Origin: Rhodanobacteraceae bacterium
GTDB lineage: Bacteria > Acidobacteriota > Terriglobia > Terriglobales > Acidobacteriaceae
NCBI GenBank assembly: GCA_903970285.1
Contig: CAJCHN010000114.1
Location: forward strand, 1 to 41,482
Direction: 5' to 3'
DNA length: 41,482 nucleotides
Shown here: positions 1 through 7,997 of the stretch, one piece after another
Layout of the letters: each line of letters starts with the position of its first letter
Position numbering within the stretch: position 1 is the stretch's first letter
Made by a program: the position numbers and the translations under genes
Notes under the pieces: generated by a model
What the model was told of the DNA's origin: nothing
What the model saw: the letters and a program-made list of their open reading frames with translations, nothing else
Database searches by the model: none

Positions 1-358
1 CGCGCCACATACGATGCACTCATCGGTCGCGACTACTAGCGAACACACCTTACCGTCGGACTTCCCCCCAAGATGAGAAACATCTGATTCCCCGGTATTG
101 ATGGACGAAAGACGTGTGAACGGACGCGCAACCGGAGCTACATTTCAGGTTGATGTTGTGCCGCGGAGCGGGCTGCTGAGAGCGTCGTCCGCAGAAAATT
201 CCTGGCTGTAAGTACATTTGCCTCGCTGCGCGCCCAGGTCTCGTTCTCAAGCGAACGCACAGCTCGATCGATGTCCGGGCCTCTATGGGTGCGTCTCCCG
301 TAGCGACACGTCGTTCAGCGGTATCATGGTCCTCAGTTGAAAGGAACGCCGGCTCACC
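1..358. other. Leader region upstream of kdgK, no confident gene
   Basis: I see no convincing gene here. Frame 1 is open from the window edge and ends at a TAG at 37-39 (last residues RATYDALIGRDY), so it could be the tail of a gene that starts outside the window, but frames 2 and 3 are also open at the edge and nothing decides between them. The rest probably holds the promoter of kdgK-eda. I found no clear -35/-10 pair and no copy of the LacI-like palindrome seen at 7879. Confidence 0.4.
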
Positions 359-1525
359 ATGAGGAGGAAGTCGTCCGCGCGTCTTCAGGAGGAGACGACG
401 ATTACGCAGGAATCAGCCACAGGCGACGCAAGACCTTTTAGCCGCCTTTCTATTCGCCCGAGCCAGAGTTGCCGATTTGATCTGGTCTCTTTGGGCGAGG
501 TGATGCTGCGCTTTGATCCTGGGGAAGGCCGCATCTCGCGTGCCAATGGCTTTCGCGTTTGGGAGGGGGGCGGGGAATATAACGTCGCACGCGGTCTGCG
601 GCGCTGCTTCTCGCTGCGGACCGCGATCGTGACCGCTCTCGTCGACAACCAGATAGGCCGTCTAGTCGAGGACCTGGTGCTGCACGGCGGAGTGGATGCC
701 ACTCACATTCAGTGGAAGCGTTTCGACGGAGTTGGGCGCGAGTCGCGCAATGGTATCTATTTCTTAGAGCGCGGCTTCGGCGTTCGCGGCGGAGTGGGCA
801 TGATGGACCGCGGACATACCGCCATCTCGCAACTTGGCCCGGGCGACGTGGATTGGGAAGCGGTCTTCGCAGGGGGAGGAGCGCGCTGGTTTCACACCGG
901 CGGCATCATGGCTGCGCTGGGATCAGGATCTGTGGAACTGGTCCGCGAAGCGATGATCGTTGCCAGACGCCATGGCGCCGTCGTCAGCTTCGATTGCAAC
1001 TATCGGCCGTCGTTGTGGGCTTCTCGCGGAGGAAGACAGGGAGCAGTCGAGGTGAACCGATCTCTGATGCCTCACATTGACGTTCTCTTCGGCCACGAAG
1101 GAGATGTCGCCGCTACTCCCGCCGAGGTGTCGCTGAGTCCGGTCTGGCATACGCTTGAGACTTTCGACGCGATGGCCCGGCGCATCACGGCCGAGTTTCC
1201 CGGCGTCAAGGTAATCACCAGCACCGTCCGCCGGGCTCAAACCGCGAACCGCAATGACTGGGGAGCCTTCGGCTACTCGGAAGGAAGTTCGGTGGAAGCG
1301 CGTCGCTTTGACGATCTCGAAATCTTCGACCGGGTTGGCGGTGGGGACGGCTTCGCGTCCGGCATGATCTACGGCCTGCTTCAGGGCAGGAGTCTTGCCT
1401 GGGCGCTGAATTGCGGTGTCGCTCACGGTGCGCTCACGATGACCACGCCGGGCGACGCTTCGATGGCCACGCTCCCCGAGGTCGAAAGCCTGATGGCAGG
1501 CGGCTCTGCCGGCACGATCCGCTGA
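359..1525 (+). CDS. kdgK: 2-keto-3-deoxygluconate kinase (PfkB family)
   Basis: This 388-residue protein belongs to the PfkB/ribokinase sugar kinase family. Such enzymes phosphorylate 2-keto-3-deoxygluconate (KDG) to KDPG with ATP in the cytoplasm. The KDG kinase opening FDLVSLGEVMLRFDPGEG begins near residue 40, and the C-terminal PfkB signature DRVGGGDGFASG carries the catalytic-base aspartate at D330. The first 39 residues have no counterpart in typical kinases. No alternative ATG lies nearer the domain, so the ATG at 359 is kept, with an AAGGA about 14 bases upstream. The stop is 43 bp before eda, whose product cleaves KDPG, so the two genes form a KDG-to-pyruvate operon. The family is certain; the exact substrate is inferred from the neighbour. 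Confidence 0.88.
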   Translation: MRRKSSARLQEETTITQESATGDARPFSRLSIRPSQSCRFDLVSLGEVMLRFDPGEGRISRANGFRVWEGGGEYNVARGLRRCFSLRTAIVTALVDNQIGRLVEDLVLHGGVDATHIQWKRFDGVGRESRNGIYFLERGFGVRGGVGMMDRGHTAISQLGPGDVDWEAVFAGGGARWFHTGGIMAALGSGSVELVREAMIVARRHGAVVSFDCNYRPSLWASRGGRQGAVEVNRSLMPHIDVLFGHEGDVAATPAEVSLSPVWHTLETFDAMARRITAEFPGVKVITSTVRRAQTANRNDWGAFGYSEGSSVEARRFDDLEIFDRVGGGDGFASGMIYGLLQGRSLAWALNCGVAHGALTMTTPGDASMATLPEVESLMAGGSAGTIR

Positions 1526-1568
1526 TTCCGGGCACAAAGTCACTCTCACTCTGTAAGGAAAGGTTCCT

Positions 1569-2222
1569 ATGGGATTCACAAAGGTCGAGGTACTGGAGCG
1601 TCTGAAGGGCATCGGGATTGTTCCCGTTTTGCGCTGCAGCGCAGAGGGACATGCACTTGAACTTGCGACCGCCATCGCTGACGGCGGCATCACCGTACTG
1701 GAGGTGACGATGACGGTACCGGGCGCGACCAGAGTCATCGCCAAGCTGGTGAAGGACTGTCCCGGCATCCTGGTTGGCGCGGGTACGGTGCTGGACCCGG
1801 AGACGGCGCGCATCTGCATCCTCGAAGGCGCTCAATTCGTTGTAAGTCCTGCCTTGAATCTAAAGACCATTGAGATGTGTCAGCGCTACTCGATCGCTGC
1901 GCTTCCAGGTGCTCTGACGCCAACCGAAGTTGTAACAGCCTGGCAGGCCGGGGCCGACGTGGTGAAGGTCTTTCCGGTGAGCGCCATGGGTGGGGCATCT
2001 TATCTCAAGAGCCTCAAGGCGCCTTTGCCGCAGGTAGAGATGATCCCAACGGGCGGAGTTTCGCTTGCTACGGCACGCGCCTTCCTCGAAGCCGGCGCAT
2101 TTGCCCTTGGAGTAGGATCGGATCTCGTGGACATGGACGCGGTCGCCTCCGGCAATCCGCAGAAGATCATTTCGCACGCCATCGAATACCTTTCCATCAT
2201 CCGCGAATGCAGGAACAGCTGA
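1569..2222 (+). CDS. eda: KDPG / 4-hydroxy-2-oxoglutarate aldolase
   Basis: This is a class I aldolase of 217 residues that cleaves 2-keto-3-deoxy-6-phosphogluconate to pyruvate and glyceraldehyde 3-phosphate. The family residues are plain: the general acid/base Glu45 in VLEVTMT, the GAGTVLD phosphate-side loop, FVVSPALN, LPGALTPTE, and the Schiff-base lysine K133 in VVKVFP, at the same numbers as in E. coli Eda. A GGAAAGG lies just upstream of the ATG. It follows kdgK by 43 bp and completes the lower Entner-Doudoroff branch fed by the divergent sugar-acid operon. Its stop faces the stop of the FucP-like transporter gene 56 bp away, with only a weak hairpin between them. Confidence 0.93.
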   Translation: MGFTKVEVLERLKGIGIVPVLRCSAEGHALELATAIADGGITVLEVTMTVPGATRVIAKLVKDCPGILVGAGTVLDPETARICILEGAQFVVSPALNLKTIEMCQRYSIAALPGALTPTEVVTAWQAGADVVKVFPVSAMGGASYLKSLKAPLPQVEMIPTGGVSLATARAFLEAGAFALGVGSDLVDMDAVASGNPQKIISHAIEYLSIIRECRNS

Positions 2223-2278
2223 GGTCTTCGTTGGGGCGCCATGCCTGGCTTGACAGGAGCTATTGCGCCTGCCCGCGT

Positions 2279-3574
2279 TTATTGGCCTCGCTGTCCCAGC
2301 AGAGCGTAGCCGCCGATTACAAGGTACCCTGCCAGTGGCACACAATACGCATAGCGGATACTCAGCGCCGCATCCGCGATGACGCCCATCAGTGGCGTCA
2401 GCACCGCTCCTCCTACAATCGCCATCACCAGCAACGAGCCCCCTACCTTGCTATCGCTTCCGAGACCATGCAGCCCCAGCGCAAAGATGGTGGGGTACAT
2501 CAGCGACATGAAGAAGCTGGTCAGGAAGATCAACCACACACCGATCCAGCCAGGATGCAGAATAGCCGCGCCCAGCATTACGATGTTGATCCCGCAGTAG
2601 AGCGCCATCAGCCGGGCAGGACGGACGAAACGCATGATCGCCGCGGAACTGAACCTGCCCACCCCAAACATGACGAGCGTGCCGGTGAGCAGGTAACCTC
2701 CGGTCTTTTCGTTGGCCCCTGTAAACTCCTGCACGTACTGGATCAGGTAGCTCCAGGTGCCCACCTGCGCGCCCACGTAGAAGAACTGCGCAATCATGGC
2801 GAAGACCAGATGCTTGTTCCGCAGCAGCCTGGCGAAATTCGTCCCTTGGCTTGTGCCTGCGTCCGATGCAAAGACGGGAAACCGGGCGCGCGCGATGAGT
2901 ATGGTCAGGAGAAACGCCAAGCCGCCGAGCACCAGGTATGGCGCCACCACGCGCAGCGTTTCGGAACGAAGATACGCCTCGTACTGACCGAGCCGTTTCA
3001 GCGACGCGACCTTATCCGTGCTTAGTTCAACGCCGGAGAGGATAAACCGGGTGCCGATGAAAGCCCCCGTGATGGAGCCCAGGGGGTTGAAGGCCTGGGA
3101 GAGATTCAGCCGTCGCTCTGCGCTCTCCGCCGGACCAGAGAGTGCGATAAACGTGTTTGAGGCTGTCTCCAGGAATGCAAGGCCGCTCGCCATCACAAAC
3201 AGTGCAAACAGAAAGAAGCCATACCGCCCCACGAGCGCCGCCGGCCAGAAAAGAAACGTACCGCCGCCGAACAGCAGAAGACCCGTGACGAAGCCTGCCT
3301 TATATCCCAGCCGCCGCATGTACAAGGCAGAGGGCAGCGCCAGCAGAAAGTAGCCCATGTAAAACGCCGATTGCACAAGGCCAGCCTGCAGCCTCGTAAT
3401 CGGAAAAGACTTCAGGAACTGCCGGATGAGGATGTCGTTCAGGTTATTGGGAATGCCCCAGAGAAAAAAGAGGCTCGTGACCAGGACGCACACAGCCAGA
3501 TACCCGGGAGCAAACAGGCGCGGGCTTCGGTCCGAGTTGGTTACAGCCGGAGCCGCTATGTTCAGCAATGCCAT
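2279..3574 (-). CDS. FucP/GluP-type MFS sugar:H+ symporter
   Basis: This 431-residue integral membrane protein has the pattern of the FHS (fucose-glucose-galactose symporter) branch of the major facilitator superfamily. About 12 hydrophobic segments are visible. The first contains LFFLWGIPNNLNDILIRQF, and the TM4-TM5 region carries ETASNTF, the place of the acidic and Asn substrate residues of E. coli FucP. The frame opens as far back as 3667, but the ATG at 3574 is preferred: it has GGAGAG 5 bases upstream, lies 26 bp after the upstream stop, and gives a normal N-terminus (MALLNIAAP). It is the last gene of the operon and presumably imports the sugar or sugar acid used by it. Substrate is not determinable: fucose, galactose, glucose and uronates are all possible. 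Confidence 0.85.
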   Translation of the reverse strand: MALLNIAAPAVTNSDRSPRLFAPGYLAVCVLVTSLFFLWGIPNNLNDILIRQFLKSFPITRLQAGLVQSAFYMGYFLLALPSALYMRRLGYKAGFVTGLLLFGGGTFLFWPAALVGRYGFFLFALFVMASGLAFLETASNTFIALSGPAESAERRLNLSQAFNPLGSITGAFIGTRFILSGVELSTDKVASLKRLGQYEAYLRSETLRVVAPYLVLGGLAFLLTILIARARFPVFASDAGTSQGTNFARLLRNKHLVFAMIAQFFYVGAQVGTWSYLIQYVQEFTGANEKTGGYLLTGTLVMFGVGRFSSAAIMRFVRPARLMALYCGINIVMLGAAILHPGWIGVWLIFLTSFFMSLMYPTIFALGLHGLGSDSKVGGSLLVMAIVGGAVLTPLMGVIADAALSIRYAYCVPLAGYLVIGGYALLGQRGQ

Positions 3575-3600
3575 CGTACTCTCCGCGATCGAGCTGCCGC

Positions 3601-4620
3601 CTAGACGTTTGGCTTCTGGTCCAGGTCCACAAGAATCTTCTTTACCCGCGCAGGCTCGCGGCTCCACTCGTTCAAGGCATCAGGCACCTGCTCGAGCGGA
3701 ATGATGGAACTGACCGCTTCGTTGACGGGGAATCGCTTCGTCTCCAACATCCGGATTACGGCCTCGAAGTCCTCCGGCAGCGCATTCCGTGAGCCGAGGA
3801 TATCCAGTTCCTTCTGCACGAAGAGGCGCGTTTCATACGCTACCGGCTCCTTGGCGTAGCCGATGTAGACCACTCGGCCGGTGAATGCCACTTCCTCTAC
3901 CGCGGCGCGAAAGGTTTGCGGCAATCCAATGGCTTCAATGATCACATCGGGTCCGCGGCCGGCGGTAAGGTCCATCAAGCGTTCATGCAGCGGTTCGGTC
4001 GCAGTGTTGATCGTGTCGGTAGCACCGGCTGCCCGGGCAATCCGCAGCTTGTCTCCATCCACATCGATGCCGATCGTGCGGGCGCCGCGTATTGCCGATC
4101 CCGCTACGGCACCCAGACCCACGCCGCCGCATCCGATGATCGCGACCGTGTCCTGCGGCGTAACGCGTCCGCGCGCCACGGCGTGGAAACCTACCGTCAG
4201 TGGCTCTACGAGGCAAAGCTCCTTGATGGAAAGGTTGCCAGTGAAGATGCGCTCTGCAGGCACGGACAGATATTCTGTCATGGCGCCATCGCGCTGCACG
4301 CCCAGTGTCTGGTTGTACTGGCACGCATTGGGCCGTCCCCGCAGACACGAAGCGCACTGGCCGCAGCTCGTATAGGGAGACAGCGTCACATCGGTGCCGG
4401 GCGGCAGTTTTGCCGGCGCCGTCACGACCGTTCCCGCGACCTCATGGCCGAGAACCCTCGGGAACGACACCATGGGATTCTTGCCTCGGAACGAATTCAG
4501 ATCGCTGCCGCAAAGCCCAACCATTCGCACCTTCAGCACCACATCGTCCTTGCCCGGCAGCAGGTCGGCGATCGATTCCACCGCCGTCACTCCTGGCTCC
4601 TTCAACACGAGTGCTTTCAC
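3601..4620 (-). CDS. Zinc-dependent medium-chain dehydrogenase (sorbitol/L-galactonate dehydrogenase-like)
   Basis: This 339-residue protein is a zinc MDR alcohol dehydrogenase. The catalytic-zinc Cys37 lies in GLCGSD and the GHE motif is His59-Glu60. The four structural-zinc cysteines are C86, C89, C92 and C100 (CGQCASCLRGRPNAC). The Rossmann fold shows IGCGGVGLGAV followed by the acidic turn of IGIDVD, which points to NAD rather than NADP. It lies between an SDR gene (35 bp away) and the transporter gene (26 bp away) in one operon. Relatives oxidise polyols, threonine, galactitol-1-phosphate or L-galactonate. A role oxidising a secondary alcohol of a sugar acid before UxaA-type dehydration is inferred from context, not shown. 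Confidence 0.85.
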   Translation of the reverse strand: MKALVLKEPGVTAVESIADLLPGKDDVVLKVRMVGLCGSDLNSFRGKNPMVSFPRVLGHEVAGTVVTAPAKLPPGTDVTLSPYTSCGQCASCLRGRPNACQYNQTLGVQRDGAMTEYLSVPAERIFTGNLSIKELCLVEPLTVGFHAVARGRVTPQDTVAIIGCGGVGLGAVAGSAIRGARTIGIDVDGDKLRIARAAGATDTINTATEPLHERLMDLTAGRGPDVIIEAIGLPQTFRAAVEEVAFTGRVVYIGYAKEPVAYETRLFVQKELDILGSRNALPEDFEAVIRMLETKRFPVNEAVSSIIPLEQVPDALNEWSREPARVKKILVDLDQKPNV

Positions 4621-4654
4621 GTATCTCTCCTTTTGAACGCTCTACAGCCGCGAT

Positions 4655-5428
4655 TTAGACGTTGACCCCGCTGGCCAGAAAGCCACCGTCGACCGCAAGT
4701 ATTTCACCCGTCACGAAAGACGAAGCGGGCGAAGCCAGGTAAAGCGCTGAGCTTACCAGTTCGTGCACATCGCCGAACCGTCCCATCGGCGTGCGCGTCA
4801 GAAACTCCTTGCCTCGAGCCGTGTGGTCGAGCAGGTGCGTGTTGATGTCGGTGCGGAACACTCCCGGAGCGATCGCATTCACGGTCACACCGAACTTCGA
4901 CCACTCCACGGCAAGCGATTTCGTCAGTGAACCCACCGCAGCCTTGCTCGCGCCATAAGCCGCTACCTCGAAGAAGCCTCGAAAGGTCGTCAGAGACCCG
5001 ATGTTGATAATGCGTCCATACCCACGCTCGACCATCTTCTTGCCGAAGATCTGACAACCCCGCAGCGTTCCGGTGAGGTTCGTCTCCAGGATCTTTGCCC
5101 AGGTCTCTTCGGGGAAGTCCATGGTCGGCGCCCGCTGGATCATGCCGGCGCAGTTGATGAGGATGTCTACCCTTCCAAATCCCTCCATCACCGCGGCGCA
5201 CAAGCTCTCCAGCGAGCCGCGATCCAGCACGTCCGAAGCATGCCGCAAGCTCCTGACACCCTTCGCTTCGATCTCCCGGGAGACCTGATCGACCTGCTCG
5301 GCACGCCGCGAAGTGGCGACCACGTCCGCTCCGGCATCGGCGAGCCCGAGTGCCAGCGCGCGTCCGATGCCTGTCGTGCCACCGACCACGACGGCCACCT
5401 GGCCGTTCAAATCAAAAATCGAACTCAT
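4655..5428 (-). CDS. SDR oxidoreductase (gluconate 5-dehydrogenase / KduD-like)
   Basis: This classical short-chain dehydrogenase has 257 residues. The cofactor loop is GGTTGIG (16-22), the NAG-type motif is INCAGM (91-96), and N117, S145, Y158 and K162 form the catalytic tetrad (NIGSLTT, YGASK). Arg-Arg after the second strand (TSRR) suggests some preference for NADP. The closest recognised families are gluconate 5-dehydrogenase, 2-deoxy-D-gluconate 3-dehydrogenase (KduD) and 2-keto-3-deoxy-L-fuconate dehydrogenase; I cannot choose between them. It sits between the large UxaA subunit and the zinc dehydrogenase, so two different oxidoreductases serve this operon. A 117-bp gap separates it from the uxaA stop. 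Confidence 0.85.
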   Translation of the reverse strand: MSSIFDLNGQVAVVVGGTTGIGRALALGLADAGADVVATSRRAEQVDQVSREIEAKGVRSLRHASDVLDRGSLESLCAAVMEGFGRVDILINCAGMIQRAPTMDFPEETWAKILETNLTGTLRGCQIFGKKMVERGYGRIINIGSLTTFRGFFEVAAYGASKAAVGSLTKSLAVEWSKFGVTVNAIAPGVFRTDINTHLLDHTARGKEFLTRTPMGRFGDVHELVSSALYLASPASSFVTGEILAVDGGFLASGVNV

Positions 5429-5545
5429 TCCGCCTCCACGGCAAGATAAGGTTTACGCCTGGCGACCTGTCCACCGCGCGAAGGCAGTCATTGAACGGAG
5501 AGAGCCTTGCCTGACGATCTGCTCCATATCAGTCAGGTAGTTGCC

Positions 5546-6775
5546 CTAAGCCCTGCAGCCAGCCGCCAGATCCGGCGTGTCCTGGTGCTTATACATCACA
5601 AAATACTCCCGGTGTCCCAACGCCTCGGGCTTGCTTGGCGTCCCGGCCGCTACGTCACCCACCATCTTCATCAAGTCAGTGGCCGCTTCATCCAGCGTTC
5701 TGCTGCCTTCCAGAATGGTTCCTGCATTGAAGTCCATGTCGTCTCTCATCCGTTCGAACGTGCGCGAATTTCCCGTCACCTTGATCAGCGGCGCCACGGG
5801 GCTTCCAATCACGCTTCCTCTGCCTGTCACGAACAAGACAATGTGCGCGCCGCACGAGATCAGATCCATGATCCCTTCCGTATCGTTCGGATTGGTGTAG
5901 CCAAACTGCATAAAGTGATTGTCGGGAACCGAATCGAGCAGCCATAGACCCGGCCCTGGTACCGCTTGCGACACCCGCAGCACGCCCTGAATCGGGCGGC
6001 TTCCGGACTTCACGAACGCACCCATGCTCTTCTCCTCAATGCTCGTCAGGCCGCCCGCGAAGTTTCCCGGAGAGACCGAATACTGTCGCACCGCCTTGCA
6101 ATAGTCCTCGGCCTTGCGGTAAGTCGTGTCCAACTCCACCGCGACCTTCGGCGTTGCCGCGCGCGACAGCAGGATCTCGCGCAAGCCAATCATCTCCACC
6201 ACCTCTTCAAAGATTGCGCTGCCGCCCTCGTCAACCAGAAAATCATAGAAGCGCCCGACCACCGGATTGCCCGCGAGCCCTGACGTTCCATCCGAGCCGC
6301 CGCATTCTGCGCCTACGACGAGATCGCTCCACCCCATCGGCACTCTCAGGGCCTCTGCATCCATGCGCGCGCGCAAACGCTTCAGCGCCTCTTTACCCCG
6401 CGCGACACCGCTTCTGGTGCCGCCTTCATTTTGAATGTAGAACCAGTCGCTCGGCCGGCCGGACTGCTCAGCCATCTCGGCAAGCTTCGCGGGTTGTGTG
6501 TACTCGCAACCCAGCCCGATCGCAAGGCATCCGCCTACATTAGGGTGAGTCGCCAGTGCCAGCATCAGCCGGATCGCATACGCGTTGTCGTAGCACCCGG
6601 AAAATCCGACGACATGAACATCCACTTCATCAGCCGCGACCGCATGTGCCACGAAGCTGGCGCACTCCACCGTATAGAGGACCAGGATCAGGTTGCGGAT
6701 GCCCTTGCGTCCATCCCGGCGCAGGAATCCCGGCCACGTCCTCAATGCAGGCAGATTCTTTCGCATATCAGGCAT
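5546..6775 (-). CDS. uxaA: Altronate/galactarate dehydratase-type large subunit (UxaA C-terminal domain)
   Basis: This 409-residue protein corresponds to the C-terminal catalytic part of UxaA/GarD-family iron-dependent sugar-acid dehydratases, which remove water from aldonic or aldaric acids to give 2-keto-3-deoxy acids. Visible family motifs are [13 protein letters not shown] at the N-terminus, VLYTVECA, and [15 protein letters not shown], with the metal-region cysteine. The ATG at 6775 is chosen: it overlaps the SAF-subunit stop (6768-6770) and has GGAT upstream. The ATG at 6766 and the farther ATG at 6796 are alternatives. E. coli UxaA carries both domains in one chain, whereas here they are two overlapping genes, presumably translationally coupled and forming one enzyme. 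The substrate could be altronate, galactarate or a 6-deoxy acid such as fuconate. Confidence 0.85.
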   Translation of the reverse strand: MPDMRKNLPALRTWPGFLRRDGRKGIRNLILVLYTVECASFVAHAVAADEVDVHVVGFSGCYDNAYAIRLMLALATHPNVGGCLAIGLGCEYTQPAKLAEMAEQSGRPSDWFYIQNEGGTRSGVARGKEALKRLRARMDAEALRVPMGWSDLVVGAECGGSDGTSGLAGNPVVGRFYDFLVDEGGSAIFEEVVEMIGLREILLSRAATPKVAVELDTTYRKAEDYCKAVRQYSVSPGNFAGGLTSIEEKSMGAFVKSGSRPIQGVLRVSQAVPGPGLWLLDSVPDNHFMQFGYTNPNDTEGIMDLISCGAHIVLFVTGRGSVIGSPVAPLIKVTGNSRTFERMRDDMDFNAGTILEGSRTLDEAATDLMKMVGDVAAGTPSKPEALGHREYFVMYKHQDTPDLAAGCRA

Positions 6776-7100
6776 AGGCAGTATCCAGCGTCGCACCCGT
6801 CTTCAAATCGAGGTGCGACGAACGTTCATCCACCTTGCTTCGGCAGTTGTGCAGGTGAACCCAGCTTCCTGGCTGAATGACCGTTGTGGCGATACCGATT
6901 GGGACCCCGAACTTGAGGATCGCCTCACCTTCCCCGATGCGCTGCAAAGCGATCTTATGGCCGAGCTGAATGTCTTCGGTGGCAGCGATGGCTGTTTCAG
7001 CCGCGGCTCCAAGCACCTCGACTTGTCCCGGCGCAAGATCGTCCAGCGCGGTAGCGACGTTATCCCGCTGATGTACCCGGAAGCATCGCCGCGCGCTCAT
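6768..7100 (-). CDS. UxaA small subunit (SAF domain)
   Basis: This 110-residue protein matches the N-terminal SAF domain of altronate dehydratase. Supporting motifs are the glycine/histidine stretch LGHKIAL, the strand ILKFGVPIG and the terminal GSWVHLHN that precedes the catalytic domain in fused UxaA. It overlaps the large subunit gene by a few bases downstream and shares ATGA with the stop of the upstream RraA-like gene (7097-7100), so all three are tightly coupled. The residue after HLHN is Cys where Ala or Val is common; I do not know whether this matters. On its own the domain has no activity; it is expected to complete the dehydratase. Confidence 0.85.
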   Translation of the reverse strand: MSARRCFRVHQRDNVATALDDLAPGQVEVLGAAAETAIAATEDIQLGHKIALQRIGEGEAILKFGVPIGIATTVIQPGSWVHLHNCRSKVDERSSHLDLKTGATLDTAYA

Positions 7101-7765
7101 AAGATGCCGTACTTTCGAAAAGCCTCGGTGCTCGACATGCCTGCCTCAATGGCCTTGCGGACCACCTTTTCGCCAGTCGCCTTTTGCAGCGCCTTGTCGA
7201 TCACTTCATCCTCCACGCGGCGGGGGACTACGACCACACCATCCAGGTCGCCGACGATCAGGTCGCCGGGGCTGACCAGCACGCCGCCAATCTCCACTGG
7301 GCACCGAAAGTCCGCAACTTTCGAGCGAACGCCGGCGTCCTGCGCAAACCGCCCGCGGCTGAACACCGGCCAATTCTGTTCGAGAACCCGCGGCGTATCG
7401 CGGTTAAATCCATCGACGATGGCCCCGGCCGCTCCTCGCGTGCGGGCGGTCGCGGTCATGATCTCACCCCATGCGGCACAGTTCATCGAGCCGCCCGTGA
7501 CCACATAAATCTCCCCCGGCTTGAGCGAATCGAGTGCCTCCGTCATGCGCCCGAAGGGCGCGCTCTGCGGCCCCCATGCATCTACAATCTGCACCGGCAT
7601 GGCGCGGCCGACCAACCGCATCCCGGTGTGCAGAGGCTGGATTGGCTGCGGTAAGAACTGGTGCCACAGCCCGAGCGTATCCAGGATGTCGCCGATGACG
7701 GGCGTATACAACGAAGCATGGATCAGTTCAAATTGCTTTGGGTCTTCCTGCTGTGCTGCCTGCAT
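7097..7765 (-). CDS. RraA-family protein (HMG-aldolase-like)
   Basis: This 222-residue protein has the RraA/HMG-aldolase fold signature: [11 protein letters not shown] with E101 followed by [13 protein letters not shown], giving the R122-D123 pair that binds pyruvate and the metal in class II 4-hydroxy-4-methyl-2-oxoglutarate aldolases. Because that pair is present, an aldolase or decarboxylase role is more likely than the RNase E-inhibitor role of E. coli RraA, which lacks it. The frame extends to 7801, but the ATG at 7765 ([10 protein letters not shown]) is nearer the family start. It is the first gene of the minus-strand operon, directly after the promoter at 7865-7894. It may cleave a 2-keto-3-deoxy acid that KdgK/Eda cannot use; this is inference. 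Confidence 0.82.
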   Translation of the reverse strand: MQAAQQEDPKQFELIHASLYTPVIGDILDTLGLWHQFLPQPIQPLHTGMRLVGRAMPVQIVDAWGPQSAPFGRMTEALDSLKPGEIYVVTGGSMNCAAWGEIMTATARTRGAAGAIVDGFNRDTPRVLEQNWPVFSRGRFAQDAGVRSKVADFRCPVEIGGVLVSPGDLIVGDLDGVVVVPRRVEDEVIDKALQKATGEKVVRKAIEAGMSSTEAFRKYGIL

Positions 7766-7864
7766 GCAGAGCCTCTCGCCGTCGGGCCTCGCCGGTCTCA
7801 ACCGGCTTTTCGTGAGGAAACGTTATCTCGGAGACACCTAGCTACCCTCCTGGCCTCCCTCCGG

Positions 7865-7894
7865 ACTATATCGAGGCTTGGAAAGCGCTGTCAA
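7865..7894 (-). promoter_or_regulatory. Sigma70-type promoter of the rraA-uxaA-SDR-transporter operon
   Basis: On the minus strand a perfect TTGACA (-35, 7894-7889) is followed after 18 bases by TATAGT (-10, 7870-7865, five of six to consensus). The expected transcript start is near 7858, giving a leader of about 93 bases before the ATG at 7765. The match is seen by eye; activity is inferred. Confidence 0.6.
7879..7894. promoter_or_regulatory. LacI-family-like operator overlapping the -35 box
   Basis: TGGAAAGCGCTGTCAA is an imperfect palindrome around a central GCGC, with six of eight half-site positions symmetric. It has the look of LacI/GalR-family operators (AAAGCGCTTT-like core). It covers the -35 hexamer of the minus-strand promoter, where a bound repressor would block RNA polymerase. 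No LacI-type regulator gene lies in the window. Confidence 0.5.
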
Positions 7895-7997
7895 AGATGC
7901 GACCCGAGCCACGCTCTCCACTGTGCATGAAGAGAGCGCGGGGTGGCCGGTAGAATGATGCGGTGCGACGTGTGCGGCAGGGCGGGGCGGTGAGCCG

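Noticed and set aside
1..39. Possible C-terminal end of an upstream gene (RATYDALIGRDY then TAG)
   Set aside because: All three plus frames are open at the window edge and 12 residues cannot be recognised, so no gene is called.
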